Shown: positions 1-9,118, numbered from the stretch's first letter. The stretch is DNA of 64,000 nt from JBIOXB01 sp050732395 (GCA_050732395.1 JBOHQX010000274.1:14996-78995), one strand, 5' to 3'. Notes: generated from the letters alone by a model not told the origin. Numbers and translations: made by a program.

Positions 1-146
1 CCGGAAAATCGACATAGGTGAGGCTGTTGAGGAGGCTTAGGCCGATGCCCAACAGCGCGGGCGAAACCAAAGCCGTCGTACTTTTGCTGGAAAAATAAGA
101 GCCCAAAATCTATCGCAAGATAGTTGACAAATGCAAAGGAGTTGAA

Positions 147-827
147 ATGCCAAGACGAGTGCAGATTATAGTGGGAGCAGCCCTTCTTTGGGGTGCAACT
201 GGCCTGGGCATCATCGAGAATTTCGGCCCGCAACCGGTGAATGGCGCCGTGGTTGTTGAAGCCCAGGATAAAAAATCGAATGGCTCGGCGCCGGAAATCA
301 TCGTTTACGCCTCCGATTTGACCGAGGACGACCTTTCTGAGTTCGATTTTCTGAAAGAACCGGTCTCGCCCGAAAGCAAGTTGATTGGAACGCCCAATAC
401 CGGCGGTGAGCTGGATCCCCCTCCAGAGAACGATCCTCATGTCACTTTCAAGGTTCAGGTGCAACAAGGCGTCCCCTATCGTTGCTGGATTCATATGAAG
501 GTAGGAGCGCCCAAAGGCCTGTCGAAAGCGAATAAGTTCTGGGTGCAATTCACGGGCGCAGTCGACAAGGCCAATAAGGAGATCTTGAAGCCGCGCACCA
601 ACAGTTATCTGACCGCACAAGGGCCTGAACAGCAGGGATGGGCCTGGGTAAGTTGTGATTTCGAGGAAGCCAAGTCCGCTTCCGAATCGCTGATCCAATT
701 TCAAACCAGCGGTGAAATCACTGTGCGCATGCAGGCTGGCATGGAAGGCGTTGCGTTCGATCAGCTCGTTCTAAGTCCGGCAAAATTCCTGGATAAAGCA
801 CCTACCGAAACCATTGTGAAGAAATGA
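147..827 (+). CDS. Secreted hypothetical protein, possible galactose-binding-like beta-sandwich
   Basis: 226 residues. The start is set by a Shine-Dalgarno-like AGGAG about ten bases upstream. Residues 1-33 look like an export signal, with an RR pair at positions 3-4 followed by a hydrophobic stretch. The rest is beta-rich, and the tail (FDQLVLSPAKFLDKAP) resembles the last strand of carbohydrate-binding galactose-binding-like modules, where a phrase of the kind 'D-Q-hydrophobic-V-L-S-P' is common. No catalytic motif was seen. It lies directly upstream of a small membrane protein and the EPS export genes, so a cell-surface or matrix role is plausible. That role is inferred only from position and fold impression. 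Confidence 0.75.
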   Translation: MPRRVQIIVGAALLWGATGLGIIENFGPQPVNGAVVVEAQDKKSNGSAPEIIVYASDLTEDDLSEFDFLKEPVSPESKLIGTPNTGGELDPPPENDPHVTFKVQVQQGVPYRCWIHMKVGAPKGLSKANKFWVQFTGAVDKANKEILKPRTNSYLTAQGPEQQGWAWVSCDFEEAKSASESLIQFQTSGEITVRMQAGMEGVAFDQLVLSPAKFLDKAPTETIVKK

Positions 828-843
828 AATCATGGAGCAGGAA

Positions 844-1065
844 ATGTCAAGCACTAAGAGTTTGGCAAAAAGCGAAACAACCACGGGATGGAGTGAGCTA
901 CTCATCAACGCCGTGAAGGTGGCGGTTGTGGGCTTCGTCGTGTTGCAGGCGAAAGAATATTTCGAGGCCGGTATGCTGGACACGCCGGCTACGGCACTCG
1001 ACGCGGGCTTGATCGCCGCCGGCGTTTTCGTGTTGAACGCCATCCTCAAGCTGGTGAAATCCTAG
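844..1065 (+). CDS. Small membrane protein (73 aa)
   Basis: Two hydrophobic segments (about residues 20-38 and 51-69) with a short linker and a basic end (LKLVKS) suggest a hairpin membrane protein. An in-frame ATG at 832 would add four residues. The ATG at 844 is preferred because GGAG lies seven bases before it. It follows the secreted protein by 16 bases and is probably co-transcribed. The function is not recognised. Small double-pass proteins at the head of EPS operons may act as accessory factors, but nothing in the sequence proves it. Confidence 0.65.
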   Translation: MSSTKSLAKSETTTGWSELLINAVKVAVVGFVVLQAKEYFEAGMLDTPATALDAGLIAAGVFVLNAILKLVKS

Positions 1066-1071
1066 CGCGCC

Positions 1072-1460
1072 GGATGCTGAAAAAGTCTCAGATTGATCGG
1101 AATTGTCATTCCCGCGAAAGCGCATAGGCGTCAACCGAAGGATTTGGATACCAAAAGCCCCGAAGGGGCGACATGCAAAAGCTTGGGGCAACGCCCCAAG
1201 ACGGGGGAAGGTCCAATTTTGAGCCCCAACGGGGCGAAATGTACAGGCTTGGGATTGTCAAATGGTTTCATCACGACATGTTTCGCCCCTTCAGGGCTAA
1301 AGAAACTTTGTGTTGCGCGTGTACCCAGGGCGTTGCCCTGGGCTTGGCTTATTTTGCCCCTTCGGGGCATGTGGCCCATTTCTTCGACTGCGTTAGGTTG
1401 ACGCCTATGCGCTTTCGCGGGAATGACAGCTCCGATCAATTTGAGACTTTTTCAGCATCC
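1072..1460. repeat. 389-bp nested palindromic element with 65-bp inverted ends
   Basis: The left end (1072-1136) and the reverse complement of the right end (1396-1460) agree at 62 of 65 positions by eye. Inside, smaller palindromes are arranged in mirror order: a GCCCC-GAA-GGGGC type box near 1158-1172, a CTTGGGGC/GCCCCAAG box near 1183-1201, and a GCCCC-AAC-GGGGC box near 1221-1235. Their counterparts follow in reverse order near 1285-1300, 1325-1345 and 1360-1376. The element starts six bases after the stop of the small membrane gene. No transposase lies inside, so it is best described as a MITE-like or REP-cluster element. Confidence 0.85.
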
Positions 1461-1590
1461 TGCTAAACGACATGCAATTCCGCATGTTTGCGCGGCAATT
1501 TTTTATCCGCGAAGACGCGAAGCACGCAAAGCAAGCGCTAAAAACATGACTTGGCGCCGAGAAAGGCGGAGCTATTTCAAGAAATTCCTG

Positions 1591-1698
1591 GTAACTGTTC
1601 CAGTTCTCGTTTGTACTCCCAAAAACTTAGCGATTTCCGATTCACGATCGCAGATCGACAATCGGAAATCGCTAATCGAAAATCAGTTGAACAGTTAC
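1591..1698. repeat. Second nested foldback
   Basis: An outer perfect 10-bp inverted repeat (GTAACTGTTC at 1591-1600 with its complement at 1689-1698) encloses an inner perfect 15-bp inverted repeat (1628-1642 with 1660-1674). The area between the first element and the next small gene (1461-1765) holds no other convincing coding sequence. Confidence 0.6.
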
Positions 1699-1765
1699 AA
1701 TTCCCGTTGATCAAACAAGGAGGTCTGACAACACAAACCAGGTAGTTTATCATCGAGGGGCAGCC

Positions 1766-1909
1766 ATGTTCACAAAAATGACCTCTTTTTTCAGCTATGA
1801 TCGCCTGCTCCTGACCCGGCAGCTTGTGCTCATCGCGCTGAAAATTTTGATCTCGACGCCGCTATTTCTTTTGGCATTGTTGCTGCTCTTGCGATTTCTG
1901 CTTCACTGA
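1766..1909 (+). CDS. Small single-pass membrane protein (47 aa)
   Basis: ATG at 1766 preceded by GAGGGG (1755-1760) and ending with TGA at 1907-1909. It codes for 47 residues. The N-terminus is polar and basic, followed by a strongly hydrophobic leucine-rich C-terminal half (about residues 19-45). The good ribosome site, the clean membrane profile and the position just before the PEGA gene support a real small gene. No family is recognised. Confidence 0.5.
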   Translation: MFTKMTSFFSYDRLLLTRQLVLIALKILISTPLFLLALLLLLRFLLH

Positions 1910-1913
1910 GCAG

Positions 1914-2762
1914 GTGCCAATAGACAATGGCGGCATTCCCGCAGCTCTTAGCAAACGCCGTTTAATGGATCTCGAATTCATGCGTACTCAACCTCAATCC
2001 AAGAACATTTTTTTGCCGGCGAGCGCATGCAGTAGCGCGCTGCCGGGCTTTCTCACGGGGTGCATGCTCCTTTTCAGCTCCGCGGCTTTTGCGCAGCCTG
2101 CGCCTGTAGAGCACGTCTTTATCGTTTCTCAGCCGAACGAAGTCAAAGTGCAATTGAACGGCGCTTATGTTTTCCTGGGCGCGACGCCGCTCACGATTCC
2201 GCACCGGCTATCAGGGGCTTACACTCTATCCGCCACCTTGCGAGGTTATGAGCGCAAGCGCCTGCGGCTCTATTTCGATCAAAACAGTGAACGTAAAATT
2301 ACGATCGGCCTGTCCCCGTTGTCGCGCTTCAAGGCTGCAACGCGTTCATTGCTTCTTCCCGGCTCAGGACAACGCTACAAAGGCAGCTACGGGCGAGGAT
2401 TGTTGTATTCCGGGCTGTGCTTTGGCGCGGGCATCGGCGCCGTGGCAACGCATTTGAATTATGTCTCCGCTCGCAACAACGTCGATGACGCCGAGCGCAA
2501 TTATGAGAGTGTGCGCGACAATTTCGAACAAGCGCAAGTGGCATGGCAGCAACGGCAGGACGCGCGGCAGAAGGCCGGACCTGCGAACGATCGCCGCCGC
2601 CGCGCGCTCTACATCACAGCCGCTCTGTGGACGATCAACGTCCTGGACGCGTTGCTCTTGCCGCCTGGAGTGGGCGGCGCCAGCGTGCACAAAGCCCATC
2701 AAAAGCTGTCACACAATTTCCAAATCGAGGCAAATCAACTGAGTTGGCAAGTTCATTTTTGA
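1914..2762 (+). CDS. PEGA-domain surface protein
   Basis: The longest frame opens at a GTG (1914), but in-frame ATGs at 1965 and 1980 are likelier starts because they place the signal sequence (ending ...SSAAFA, about residue 60 of the long form) near the N-terminus. After it comes a PEGA-like module (about residues 65-120) with VQLNGAYVFLGATPLTIP and LRGYERKRLRLYF, the usual pattern of short surface-layer beta domains. The C-terminal half has a hydrophobic segment (GRGLLYSGLCFGAGIGAVA), a charged helical stretch and another hydrophobic patch. This resembles DUF5683-like membrane proteins. The likely place is the envelope, next to the EPS exporter. Confidence 0.7.
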   Translation: MPIDNGGIPAALSKRRLMDLEFMRTQPQSKNIFLPASACSSALPGFLTGCMLLFSSAAFAQPAPVEHVFIVSQPNEVKVQLNGAYVFLGATPLTIPHRLSGAYTLSATLRGYERKRLRLYFDQNSERKITIGLSPLSRFKAATRSLLLPGSGQRYKGSYGRGLLYSGLCFGAGIGAVATHLNYVSARNNVDDAERNYESVRDNFEQAQVAWQQRQDARQKAGPANDRRRRALYITAALWTINVLDALLLPPGVGGASVHKAHQKLSHNFQIEANQLSWQVHF

Positions 2763-2768
2763 GACAAG

Positions 2769-3761
2769 ATGGCAAAAAGCACATTTCTGACCAAAGTCAC
2801 TTTAGGCCTGCTCTGGATATTCGAGGTTTCCGGGTGCGTCAGGCAACCCGCAGCGCCTCCGGATTTTCCTGTAGCGCAATTTCCTCCCGCACCTCAGGGT
2901 GTGATCGCCGTGCTGAATAGTGGCTTCATTAATATTACGTGGCGGTTCAACGATTCCGTCGCTGTGCGCAGCTTTCGAATCTATCGCCAAGAGGGGCGAG
3001 CCGGGGAGCGGCGATTGATCGGTACGAGCGCCGAGAAGACGTATCGCGACGTCGAAGTTCTCGCCAGCCTCCGTGAATATGGCTACAGCGTAAGCGCCGT
3101 CTCCCCGAGGGGGTATGAGGGCCCACGCTCCGAAGTTTACGTCACTGCGTTTGAATTTGAAGAGGCGCCGGACAGTATTCTGCTGCTCACGCCGACCTTA
3201 TTGGAGACATTTCCAATTACCGTGCAATTGGCGTGGACCATCAGCACAATTAACAGCGATTTTACAGCGTATCAAGTCTATCGTGCAAATGGAGCTTCCG
3301 TCACTCTCAATGACACACCAGTGGTGATCATCCCGGAACGCAACCAGTTGTCCTACGTCGACTCAGGTTTGAAGGCGAATGAGCTCTATAGCTATCGCGT
3401 TTTTGTTTTCACCCGCGGCGGCAGATTTTCCGCGAGCAATACGGTTTCAGTGCGGACGCCGGCGTATACGCCGCCGCAAGCGGTGACGCTGGCTCCGCCA
3501 ATGGTGCTTGACTCGACCAGCCTGCGTTTGACGTGGTCGAGCAACACGGATAAACACTTCGCTTCATATCGACTGTTGCGTTCCAGCCGCAGCCCGGTGA
3601 CCATCCATGACTCGTTGCGGACGATCATCCAGGAGGCCGGGGTCACGACTCACGAGGAGGCCGGATTGGTCAGCGGAGCAACATATTTCTATCGGGTTGC
3701 GGTTTATGATCAATCTGGCGTGGCGGCTCTGAGCAATGAAGTGAGCGGCACGCCGCGATGA
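2769..3761 (+). CDS. FN3-repeat lipoprotein
   Basis: 330 residues with an N-terminal lipoprotein signal whose lipobox ends V-S-G-C at about residue 23. Three fibronectin type III modules follow (about 42-130, 140-232 and 236-330). Each carries the typical W-x-x-hydrophobic core and a Y-x-Y/F-x-V strand near its end (YGYSVSAV, YSYRVFVF, YFYRVAVY). It starts six bases after the PEGA gene and precedes the exporter. It is probably an outer-membrane lipoprotein acting as a scaffold or polymer-binding factor; no enzyme motif is present. Confidence 0.8.
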   Translation: MAKSTFLTKVTLGLLWIFEVSGCVRQPAAPPDFPVAQFPPAPQGVIAVLNSGFINITWRFNDSVAVRSFRIYRQEGRAGERRLIGTSAEKTYRDVEVLASLREYGYSVSAVSPRGYEGPRSEVYVTAFEFEEAPDSILLLTPTLLETFPITVQLAWTISTINSDFTAYQVYRANGASVTLNDTPVVIIPERNQLSYVDSGLKANELYSYRVFVFTRGGRFSASNTVSVRTPAYTPPQAVTLAPPMVLDSTSLRLTWSSNTDKHFASYRLLRSSRSPVTIHDSLRTIIQEAGVTTHEEAGLVSGATYFYRVAVYDQSGVAALSNEVSGTPR

Positions 3762-3791
3762 GGTCTTCGAAAATCACTTTCACCCTTACCG

Positions 3792-4784
3792 ATGAAAACA
3801 TTCATGTCTGACTCAAAAACCCCTCGAGCGCTTGTTGCCTTGATCGCCATGCAATTGCTCGGGCAGTGGGGAGAAGGCGGGCGCGTCCGGGCACAGGAAT
3901 ACGTTATCGAAAAAAATGATTTGCTCTCCGTCGCATTCTGGCAGCAACCGGCCTTGAATACTCAGGTGCGCGTGCGCGAGGACGGTTTTGCCGAATTGCC
4001 CCTGGCCGGACGCGTGCAGGCGGCGGGTTATACGCTGCCGAAATTCGAACAGGAAGTGTTGCGGCAATTATCCTACGTGGATGCAAGGATTACGCAAGTC
4101 AGCATTGCCATCATCGAGTATGGCAGCCAAAAAGTATACATCAACGGCCAGGTCATGACGCCCGGGAAATACAACTTCGCCACCATGCCCACAATCTGGC
4201 AGGCAATTCTGGAAGCCGGTGGGCCAATGGAGAACGCGAATTTGAGCCAGATCACGCTGGTGCGCGGCTCCGGTCCGGAAGCCGGAAAGGTTGTAAGCAT
4301 CGATTTGGCGGAGGTGTTGAATCGCAACGCCGTGCACGAACTGGCCAGACTGACACCGGGCGACATCATCTATGTTCCCACGATTGCAATGGCCGGCACC
4401 GGTGTGACCGGACGCTCGCCCTTGCGGCGTTCAACTCTCGTCTACGTTTATGGTGAAGTGCTGCGCCCCGGTGCGTATCAATACGAAGCCAACACCAACG
4501 TGCTGCAGGCCATTATCAGCGCCGGCGGGCCGGCGCCCACGGCCGCAATGAGCCAGGTGCGTCTCATCTGGCAAGAGCCGCACAGCACCCAGGTGGCATG
4601 CTTGGATTTGGAAAGCACCGCGTGGGAACCCAATGCACCGCCGCTGGAATTACAAGCCGGCGACACCATCTATATTCCCCGGCAGCGTTCTTTGGTGCAA
4701 GCCCTGGGCAACCTTTTTTCTCAAACCTATCGCGTCGTGCTCACTACCGTCGCGTCCGTGCTGGTGTATCATTACGTGCGTTAA
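3792..4784 (+). CDS. Polysaccharide export protein, Wza-like (SLBB)
   Basis: 330 residues. A second ATG at 3807 is an alternative start. The signal region ends near ...GRVRAQ. The polysaccharide export domain follows (YVIEKNDLLSVAFW... to about residue 100), then two SLBB modules (about 112-185 with VYINGQVMTPGKY, and 216-290 with VYVYGEVLRPGAYQY). A C-terminal helix (about 300-330) may be the membrane-spanning helix of the outer-membrane ring. Unlike classical Wza it shows no lipobox cysteine. It lies just before the Wzc-like gene, the usual partner. It would form the periplasmic and outer-membrane exit channel of the EPS. Confidence 0.88.
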   Translation: MKTFMSDSKTPRALVALIAMQLLGQWGEGGRVRAQEYVIEKNDLLSVAFWQQPALNTQVRVREDGFAELPLAGRVQAAGYTLPKFEQEVLRQLSYVDARITQVSIAIIEYGSQKVYINGQVMTPGKYNFATMPTIWQAILEAGGPMENANLSQITLVRGSGPEAGKVVSIDLAEVLNRNAVHELARLTPGDIIYVPTIAMAGTGVTGRSPLRRSTLVYVYGEVLRPGAYQYEANTNVLQAIISAGGPAPTAAMSQVRLIWQEPHSTQVACLDLESTAWEPNAPPLELQAGDTIYIPRQRSLVQALGNLFSQTYRVVLTTVASVLVYHYVR

Positions 4785-4811
4785 AAACCGCCACAAAAAC
4801 GGAAACTACCT

Positions 4812-6995
4812 ATGGCTATTGCAACAGCGAAGGTCGACTTTCGCGTCTATCGCGGGATATTATGGCGCCGCAAATGGGTGATCCTGAGCGGTTTTCTTCT
4901 CGGTTCCGCCCCGGGAGTTTACCTTGCGCTGACTTCGGCACAGGAATTCAAAGTCAGGACCACAGTAATGACGCGTGAGCTCAATATCGAGTTCGGCTCA
5001 CTCAAGCGCCTGGCGCCGCGCGTCCACGCCATCGAAGATCTGGGATTGCTCAAGGCAAAGCTCTTGAGCCCGGAAACACTCGACGCGCTCGTAGAAAAAA
5101 CCGGTTTAATGCATCACCCCGCTTTGGAAGCCCGCGTCCGGAAAATGCACAAATCTTATCCGCAGATGACGCCGGAGGAAATCAAGACCACGCTCCTCCA
5201 TACGGAGCTGCGCGAAAAAATCTTGAAGGTCATTCCGGCCGAAAACTTGGTTCATTTCGAAGCCACGTACCCGGACGCTCACAGCGCTTATCTTCTTGCC
5301 AAGACGATCGCGGATATTTTCATCGAGCAGGCGCGCCAGCTCGAAAACAAGGGTTTGGAAAGCGGATTGCGCTACAGCAGCGCACAATTGGAAGTCTACC
5401 GCAAGCGCCTCGAAGACAAGGAGGCAGAACTGAGGCGCATGCGCTCCGGGTCGGCATTGTCGAAGCTCAGAAGCCAGCCGCTCGACGAGGATCGCGTTGT
5501 GAACTTACGCAATATCGGGCTTGCCACCATCAACCAGCTCGAGCTGTTGCAGCGTACGCTGAGCGAATCCGAAAGCAAGCTCCCGGAAAGCAGCGCCAGG
5601 ATCTCGGCACAGGGCCAGGGCGGAATCGCCAAGTTATTCGCGCGGCAGCTCGACAAGCTCGCGCAACTTGCAAAATTGCTCAACTCCAACGGCACCAGCC
5701 CGGAGCAATTACTGCTGGTGAATGGCGACCTCAAGAACCTGGATGATGCTTTACTGACGGAGGTGCGCCGGCTGGGGCCGTCGCTTGTTCCAGTGGCGGT
5801 ACGCAATGCCTGGGCAGTGCGTGAGATTTCCAGGTTGCGTCTCGATTTTTTGGAAGAGAAAAAGCAGGCGGTGGACAAACTGCTCGAGGCGCATGCCGCG
5901 TCGCGTGAAAATCTGTCGCGGAGCGAGCCTGCACGCGCCATTGAAGAGGAACGTCTCCTCGCGGAAGTGCAACAAGCGCAGCAGTTGTATGAGATGTTTC
6001 TGCAGCAGAAGCAAGGCGCCGAAATGGAAGCCGCCCTCAAGGAAGAGCAGAGCCCGTATCTTTATCGCGTCATCCAGCCGGCGGAGCTGCCGTTGTCGCC
6101 CGTCAGCATGTCGCGCCGGACGCAATTGCTGCTCGGCTGCGTGCTCGGCCTGGCTTTGGGCCTCACGCTGGCCTTCGCGCAAGAAAGCCTGGACCGCTCT
6201 TTCAAATCAGTTGAAGAAGTTGAAAGCTTCACGAAATTGCCCGTGGTCGGTCACATCCCCAAGCTGCAGCAACCCGGCGCGGATTTTCATCTCGAAATGA
6301 AGGATGCATTGGAAATACAGCGCGTCACCGCATATCTCACCGAGCAACTCACCGCCACAAATGGCAGGCCCGGTACTGCTTTGAACGGCGAAGAGGCACA
6401 GGCCACCGCGCTTATCACCAGTTCCGTGGTGGGAGAGGGCAAAAGCACGTTTGCGGCGTATCTTGCTTCAAGTATCAGCCTGCTGAAACGCCAACCGGTT
6501 TTGTTGATCGACGCCGATCTGCGCCGGCCCGCGCAGCATCGGTTGTTCAAGGTCGAGAATCAAGCCGGGCTGGCGAACTTGATCGAGAATCACGGCCAGG
6601 CGATTCAAGCGCATCTGGTGCCGACTGAGTATCACCGGATGTTCGTGTTACCGAGCGGACAAACGCGCCGCAGCCCGCTGGAATTGTTTACCGCGCGCTC
6701 GTTCGCATCTCTGCTGGCGCAATTGCAGGATTATTTCAGGTATATCATCATCGACGCGCCTCCGGTCGTGCCCGTGAACGACACTCTCATGCTTTGCAAA
6801 CACGTAAACGCGATGCTGTACATTCTCAAAGCCGGCGAGACCCAACGCGAGGTGCTCAAACGCGGGTTGGAAGTGGTACGCAATGCCGGGGCACCGGCGC
6901 CGGGCATCATCATCAACAACTTTAAGGACGTCTTGCCATACTATTACCGGCCTCAACACTATAAGTACGTATCCCAGCCTGTGGGCGTAGAATGA
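4812..6995 (+). CDS. Wzc-like polysaccharide co-polymerase / BY-kinase
   Basis: 727 residues. An N-terminal Wzz-type domain with a first membrane segment (about 26-44), a long coiled-coil periplasmic region and a second segment (about 437-455) are followed by a cytoplasmic bacterial tyrosine kinase domain. Walker A (SSVVGEGKST, near 538-547), Walker A' (VLLIDADLRRP, near 563) and Walker B (YIIIDAPP, near 643) are intact. The C-terminus carries a tyrosine cluster (YYYRPQHYKY, near 710) for autophosphorylation. It controls chain length and export together with the Wza-like protein. The stop overlaps the next ATG by four bases, so translation is coupled. Confidence 0.93.
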   Translation: MAIATAKVDFRVYRGILWRRKWVILSGFLLGSAPGVYLALTSAQEFKVRTTVMTRELNIEFGSLKRLAPRVHAIEDLGLLKAKLLSPETLDALVEKTGLMHHPALEARVRKMHKSYPQMTPEEIKTTLLHTELREKILKVIPAENLVHFEATYPDAHSAYLLAKTIADIFIEQARQLENKGLESGLRYSSAQLEVYRKRLEDKEAELRRMRSGSALSKLRSQPLDEDRVVNLRNIGLATINQLELLQRTLSESESKLPESSARISAQGQGGIAKLFARQLDKLAQLAKLLNSNGTSPEQLLLVNGDLKNLDDALLTEVRRLGPSLVPVAVRNAWAVREISRLRLDFLEEKKQAVDKLLEAHAASRENLSRSEPARAIEEERLLAEVQQAQQLYEMFLQQKQGAEMEAALKEEQSPYLYRVIQPAELPLSPVSMSRRTQLLLGCVLGLALGLTLAFAQESLDRSFKSVEEVESFTKLPVVGHIPKLQQPGADFHLEMKDALEIQRVTAYLTEQLTATNGRPGTALNGEEAQATALITSSVVGEGKSTFAAYLASSISLLKRQPVLLIDADLRRPAQHRLFKVENQAGLANLIENHGQAIQAHLVPTEYHRMFVLPSGQTRRSPLELFTARSFASLLAQLQDYFRYIIIDAPPVVPVNDTLMLCKHVNAMLYILKAGETQREVLKRGLEVVRNAGAPAPGIIINNFKDVLPYYYRPQHYKYVSQPVGVE

Positions 6996-8047
6996 GCGAT
7001 TTGCGCCTCAAAGTTTTTCTGCGCACGGCACTGGCCTGGCTCTATTACTATTCCGGCGGCTTTGCCGTGCACCTATACTGGCGGCGCCGGCGCAAACAGA
7101 GCGTTCTGATTCTCACTTTTCACCGCGTGCTTCCGGAGCGCTCAGCAGTCTTGCGGGAGCACCTTGCGCTACGCAGCATTATCATCACGCATGAGAACTT
7201 TCAAAAGCTGCTCGGCTTTCTCAATAAGCACTTCGAGCTCCGTGGCCTGGAGGCATTGGGTTCGGCGCCTTCAGCCGGCTCCAGAGCCCTCTGTGTGTTG
7301 ACTTTTGATGACGGCTACCACGACTTCTTCGAGTATGCCTGGCCGGCCATGCAACGCCTCCAGGCGCCGGCGATCATGTTTCTTCCCACTGCCCTCGTTA
7401 ATACCGCTCATTGCTTTTGGTGGGATGAGGTCTATCACCTCGGCATGACGCTCGAGCAGGTTCCGCTCAATGGCATTGACGGCGAGGCGCGCGAGCTTCT
7501 GCAACGGATTGCGGATACGCCGTCCGCCCGGCGCACGACGCTGGTCTATCGATTGATCGAGCTTTTGCAGGATTGGGCTCCGCAAAAACTCGGAGCACTC
7601 ATCGAACACCTCAAAGCCCATCAAGCATGCACCCGGCAACCCCAAAAGCAAGAGAACAGGCTGATGGCTTGGGAAGAGATCAAATCATTGCATGCGGAAG
7701 GCGTTCAATTCGGATCTCACACTCGCCACCACTTCAATCTTGCCGTAACCGCGCCGGAACAATTGCGCGAGGAAGTTACCTCATCAAAATGCGATCTTGA
7801 ACTAAAATTGCGCGCGCCGGTCGAAGCCTTCTCCTTTCCCGGTGGACACGTCTCGGACGAGGCCTTGAACGCAGTGGCGCAGGCAGGTTATACTTATGCA
7901 TGTGGAACCCGTCCGGGGTTCAATCGCCCGGGAGAAGAATTGATTTGTTGGCGGCGGAATAACGTTTGGGACGGCACGTTGCAGGATTTTCACGGCCGCT
8001 TCTCGCCGGCGGTATTTGCGTTGAATTTGATGCGGAAAAATTTTTAG
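6992..8047 (+). CDS. Polysaccharide deacetylase (NodB fold)
   Basis: 351 residues. The NodB core has TFDDGY (about 104-109) supplying the metal-binding and catalytic aspartates. SHTRHH (about 242-247) matches the H-x-x-x-H metal pair, and AFSFPGGH corresponds to the later substrate-site motif. A hydrophobic N-terminus (WLYYYSGGFAVHLYW) may anchor it to the membrane. It would remove N- or O-acetyl groups from the nascent or exported EPS. It is the first of three NodB enzymes in this locus and is coupled to the kinase gene by an ATGA overlap. Confidence 0.88.
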   Translation: MSDLRLKVFLRTALAWLYYYSGGFAVHLYWRRRRKQSVLILTFHRVLPERSAVLREHLALRSIIITHENFQKLLGFLNKHFELRGLEALGSAPSAGSRALCVLTFDDGYHDFFEYAWPAMQRLQAPAIMFLPTALVNTAHCFWWDEVYHLGMTLEQVPLNGIDGEARELLQRIADTPSARRTTLVYRLIELLQDWAPQKLGALIEHLKAHQACTRQPQKQENRLMAWEEIKSLHAEGVQFGSHTRHHFNLAVTAPEQLREEVTSSKCDLELKLRAPVEAFSFPGGHVSDEALNAVAQAGYTYACGTRPGFNRPGEELICWRRNNVWDGTLQDFHGRFSPAVFALNLMRKNF

Positions 8048-8329
8048 GATCATCATTCTCACAAAAGGCAATGTCAACCCAAGGGATATTGGTGGACTCG
8101 GGCATAGTATCGAGTTCAGCCCGACTGCCGAATCTACCAAGATGCTTTTTGCATGACAGAATGAGGTTTTCGGGCAGACTCAAAAAATTGCCACAGAAAC
8201 ACACGGAACCAGATCTATAACTGGCCTGCAGTTTCAACCGCAGGCGGAAGCCGACGACGTTACGCATGCAAAATCGTAGCGTGACATTCGCAGGCTTGAA
8301 CCCTTTACCAACCAAGCGAGAAAACGACA

Positions 8330-9115
8330 ATGCAAACCACCGATAGCCTGGCATCATCGGCTGAGGCGAGCGTCCCGCGGATCTCGACGAACGGCCAAGA
8401 CGCCGGACACGCCAAGCCTAAGTCTTCGGAAATGCATCCCGGCCCGGGTTTTCGAATTCGATCACGCATCGAGAGGGCGCCACTGGATTTGATCAAACAA
8501 TTCAGTGCGTTTGAAACGCCGGATATTTCCGATTTGATGAATCGTCTTTACACCATGTCTTCCAGCATCATGAACCGGGTCAATGATCAGGCGATTTGCG
8601 GACCCGCCTGCACTGTCAAAGTCTATCCGGGCGATAACCTGATGGTGCACAAAGCCCTGGATCTCGCGCAGCCCGGCGATATCATTGTGGTCGATGCCGG
8701 CGGCTCGCACATGAACGGCATCATTGGCGATTTGGTTTCCACCAAAGCCAAACACCGGGGCATCGCCGGCTTCGTCATTGACGGCTTGATTCGCGATTTG
8801 CCCGGCATTCAGGAAGCCGGCATGCCGGTTTTTGCGCGCGGTGTAACGCCCATCGGCCCACTGCATCGCGGTCCGGGGGAGATCAACTTCCCCATTTCTT
8901 GCGGCGGTATCGTCGTCAATCCCGGCGACATTATCATGGGAGACAAAAACGGCGTGACCGTCGTGCGCAAGGATTTTGCAGCAGAAGTTCTGGAGCGCGC
9001 CTACAAACAACGGGACGCTTTGCGGGACTATGTGGCCAGTGTGCAAAAAGGTGTTTTTTCCAATGCGTGGGTAGATAAGTTGCTCGCGGGCGACGGCTGC
9101 ATCTTCATCGACTGA
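8330..9115 (+). CDS. RraA-like / HMG aldolase family protein
   Basis: 261 residues; an internal ATG at 8432 would remove a poorly conserved 34-residue leader. The core fits the RraA / 4-hydroxy-4-methyl-2-oxoglutarate aldolase fold: FETPDISDLMNRL at the start, a GDIIVVDAGG strand, GDLVSTKAKHRGIAGFVIDG and the R-D pair (LIRD) that in aldolase members binds metal and substrate. Both aldolases and RNase E regulators share this fold. The conserved R-D pair and the neighbours (two ATP-grasp ligases and an Ldh_2 dehydrogenase) favour an enzyme acting on a 2-oxo or hydroxy acid. The exact substrate is unknown. The 282 bases before it hold no gene I can support. Confidence 0.8.
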   Translation: MQTTDSLASSAEASVPRISTNGQDAGHAKPKSSEMHPGPGFRIRSRIERAPLDLIKQFSAFETPDISDLMNRLYTMSSSIMNRVNDQAICGPACTVKVYPGDNLMVHKALDLAQPGDIIVVDAGGSHMNGIIGDLVSTKAKHRGIAGFVIDGLIRDLPGIQEAGMPVFARGVTPIGPLHRGPGEINFPISCGGIVVNPGDIIMGDKNGVTVVRKDFAAEVLERAYKQRDALRDYVASVQKGVFSNAWVDKLLAGDGCIFID

Positions 9116-9118
9116 GCA

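Noticed and set aside
1..109. Possible minus-strand partial gene with a hydrophobic, protein-like reading (ALLGIGLSLLNSLTYVDF)
   Set aside because: Only 36 codons before the window edge, TTG start without a ribosome site; plausible, but not enough to report as a gene.
1093..1466. Mirror-image ORFs on both strands with IPAKAHRRQ-type products
   Set aside because: They are translations of the two inverted ends of the palindromic element, which is why they look alike on opposite strands; no coding signal.
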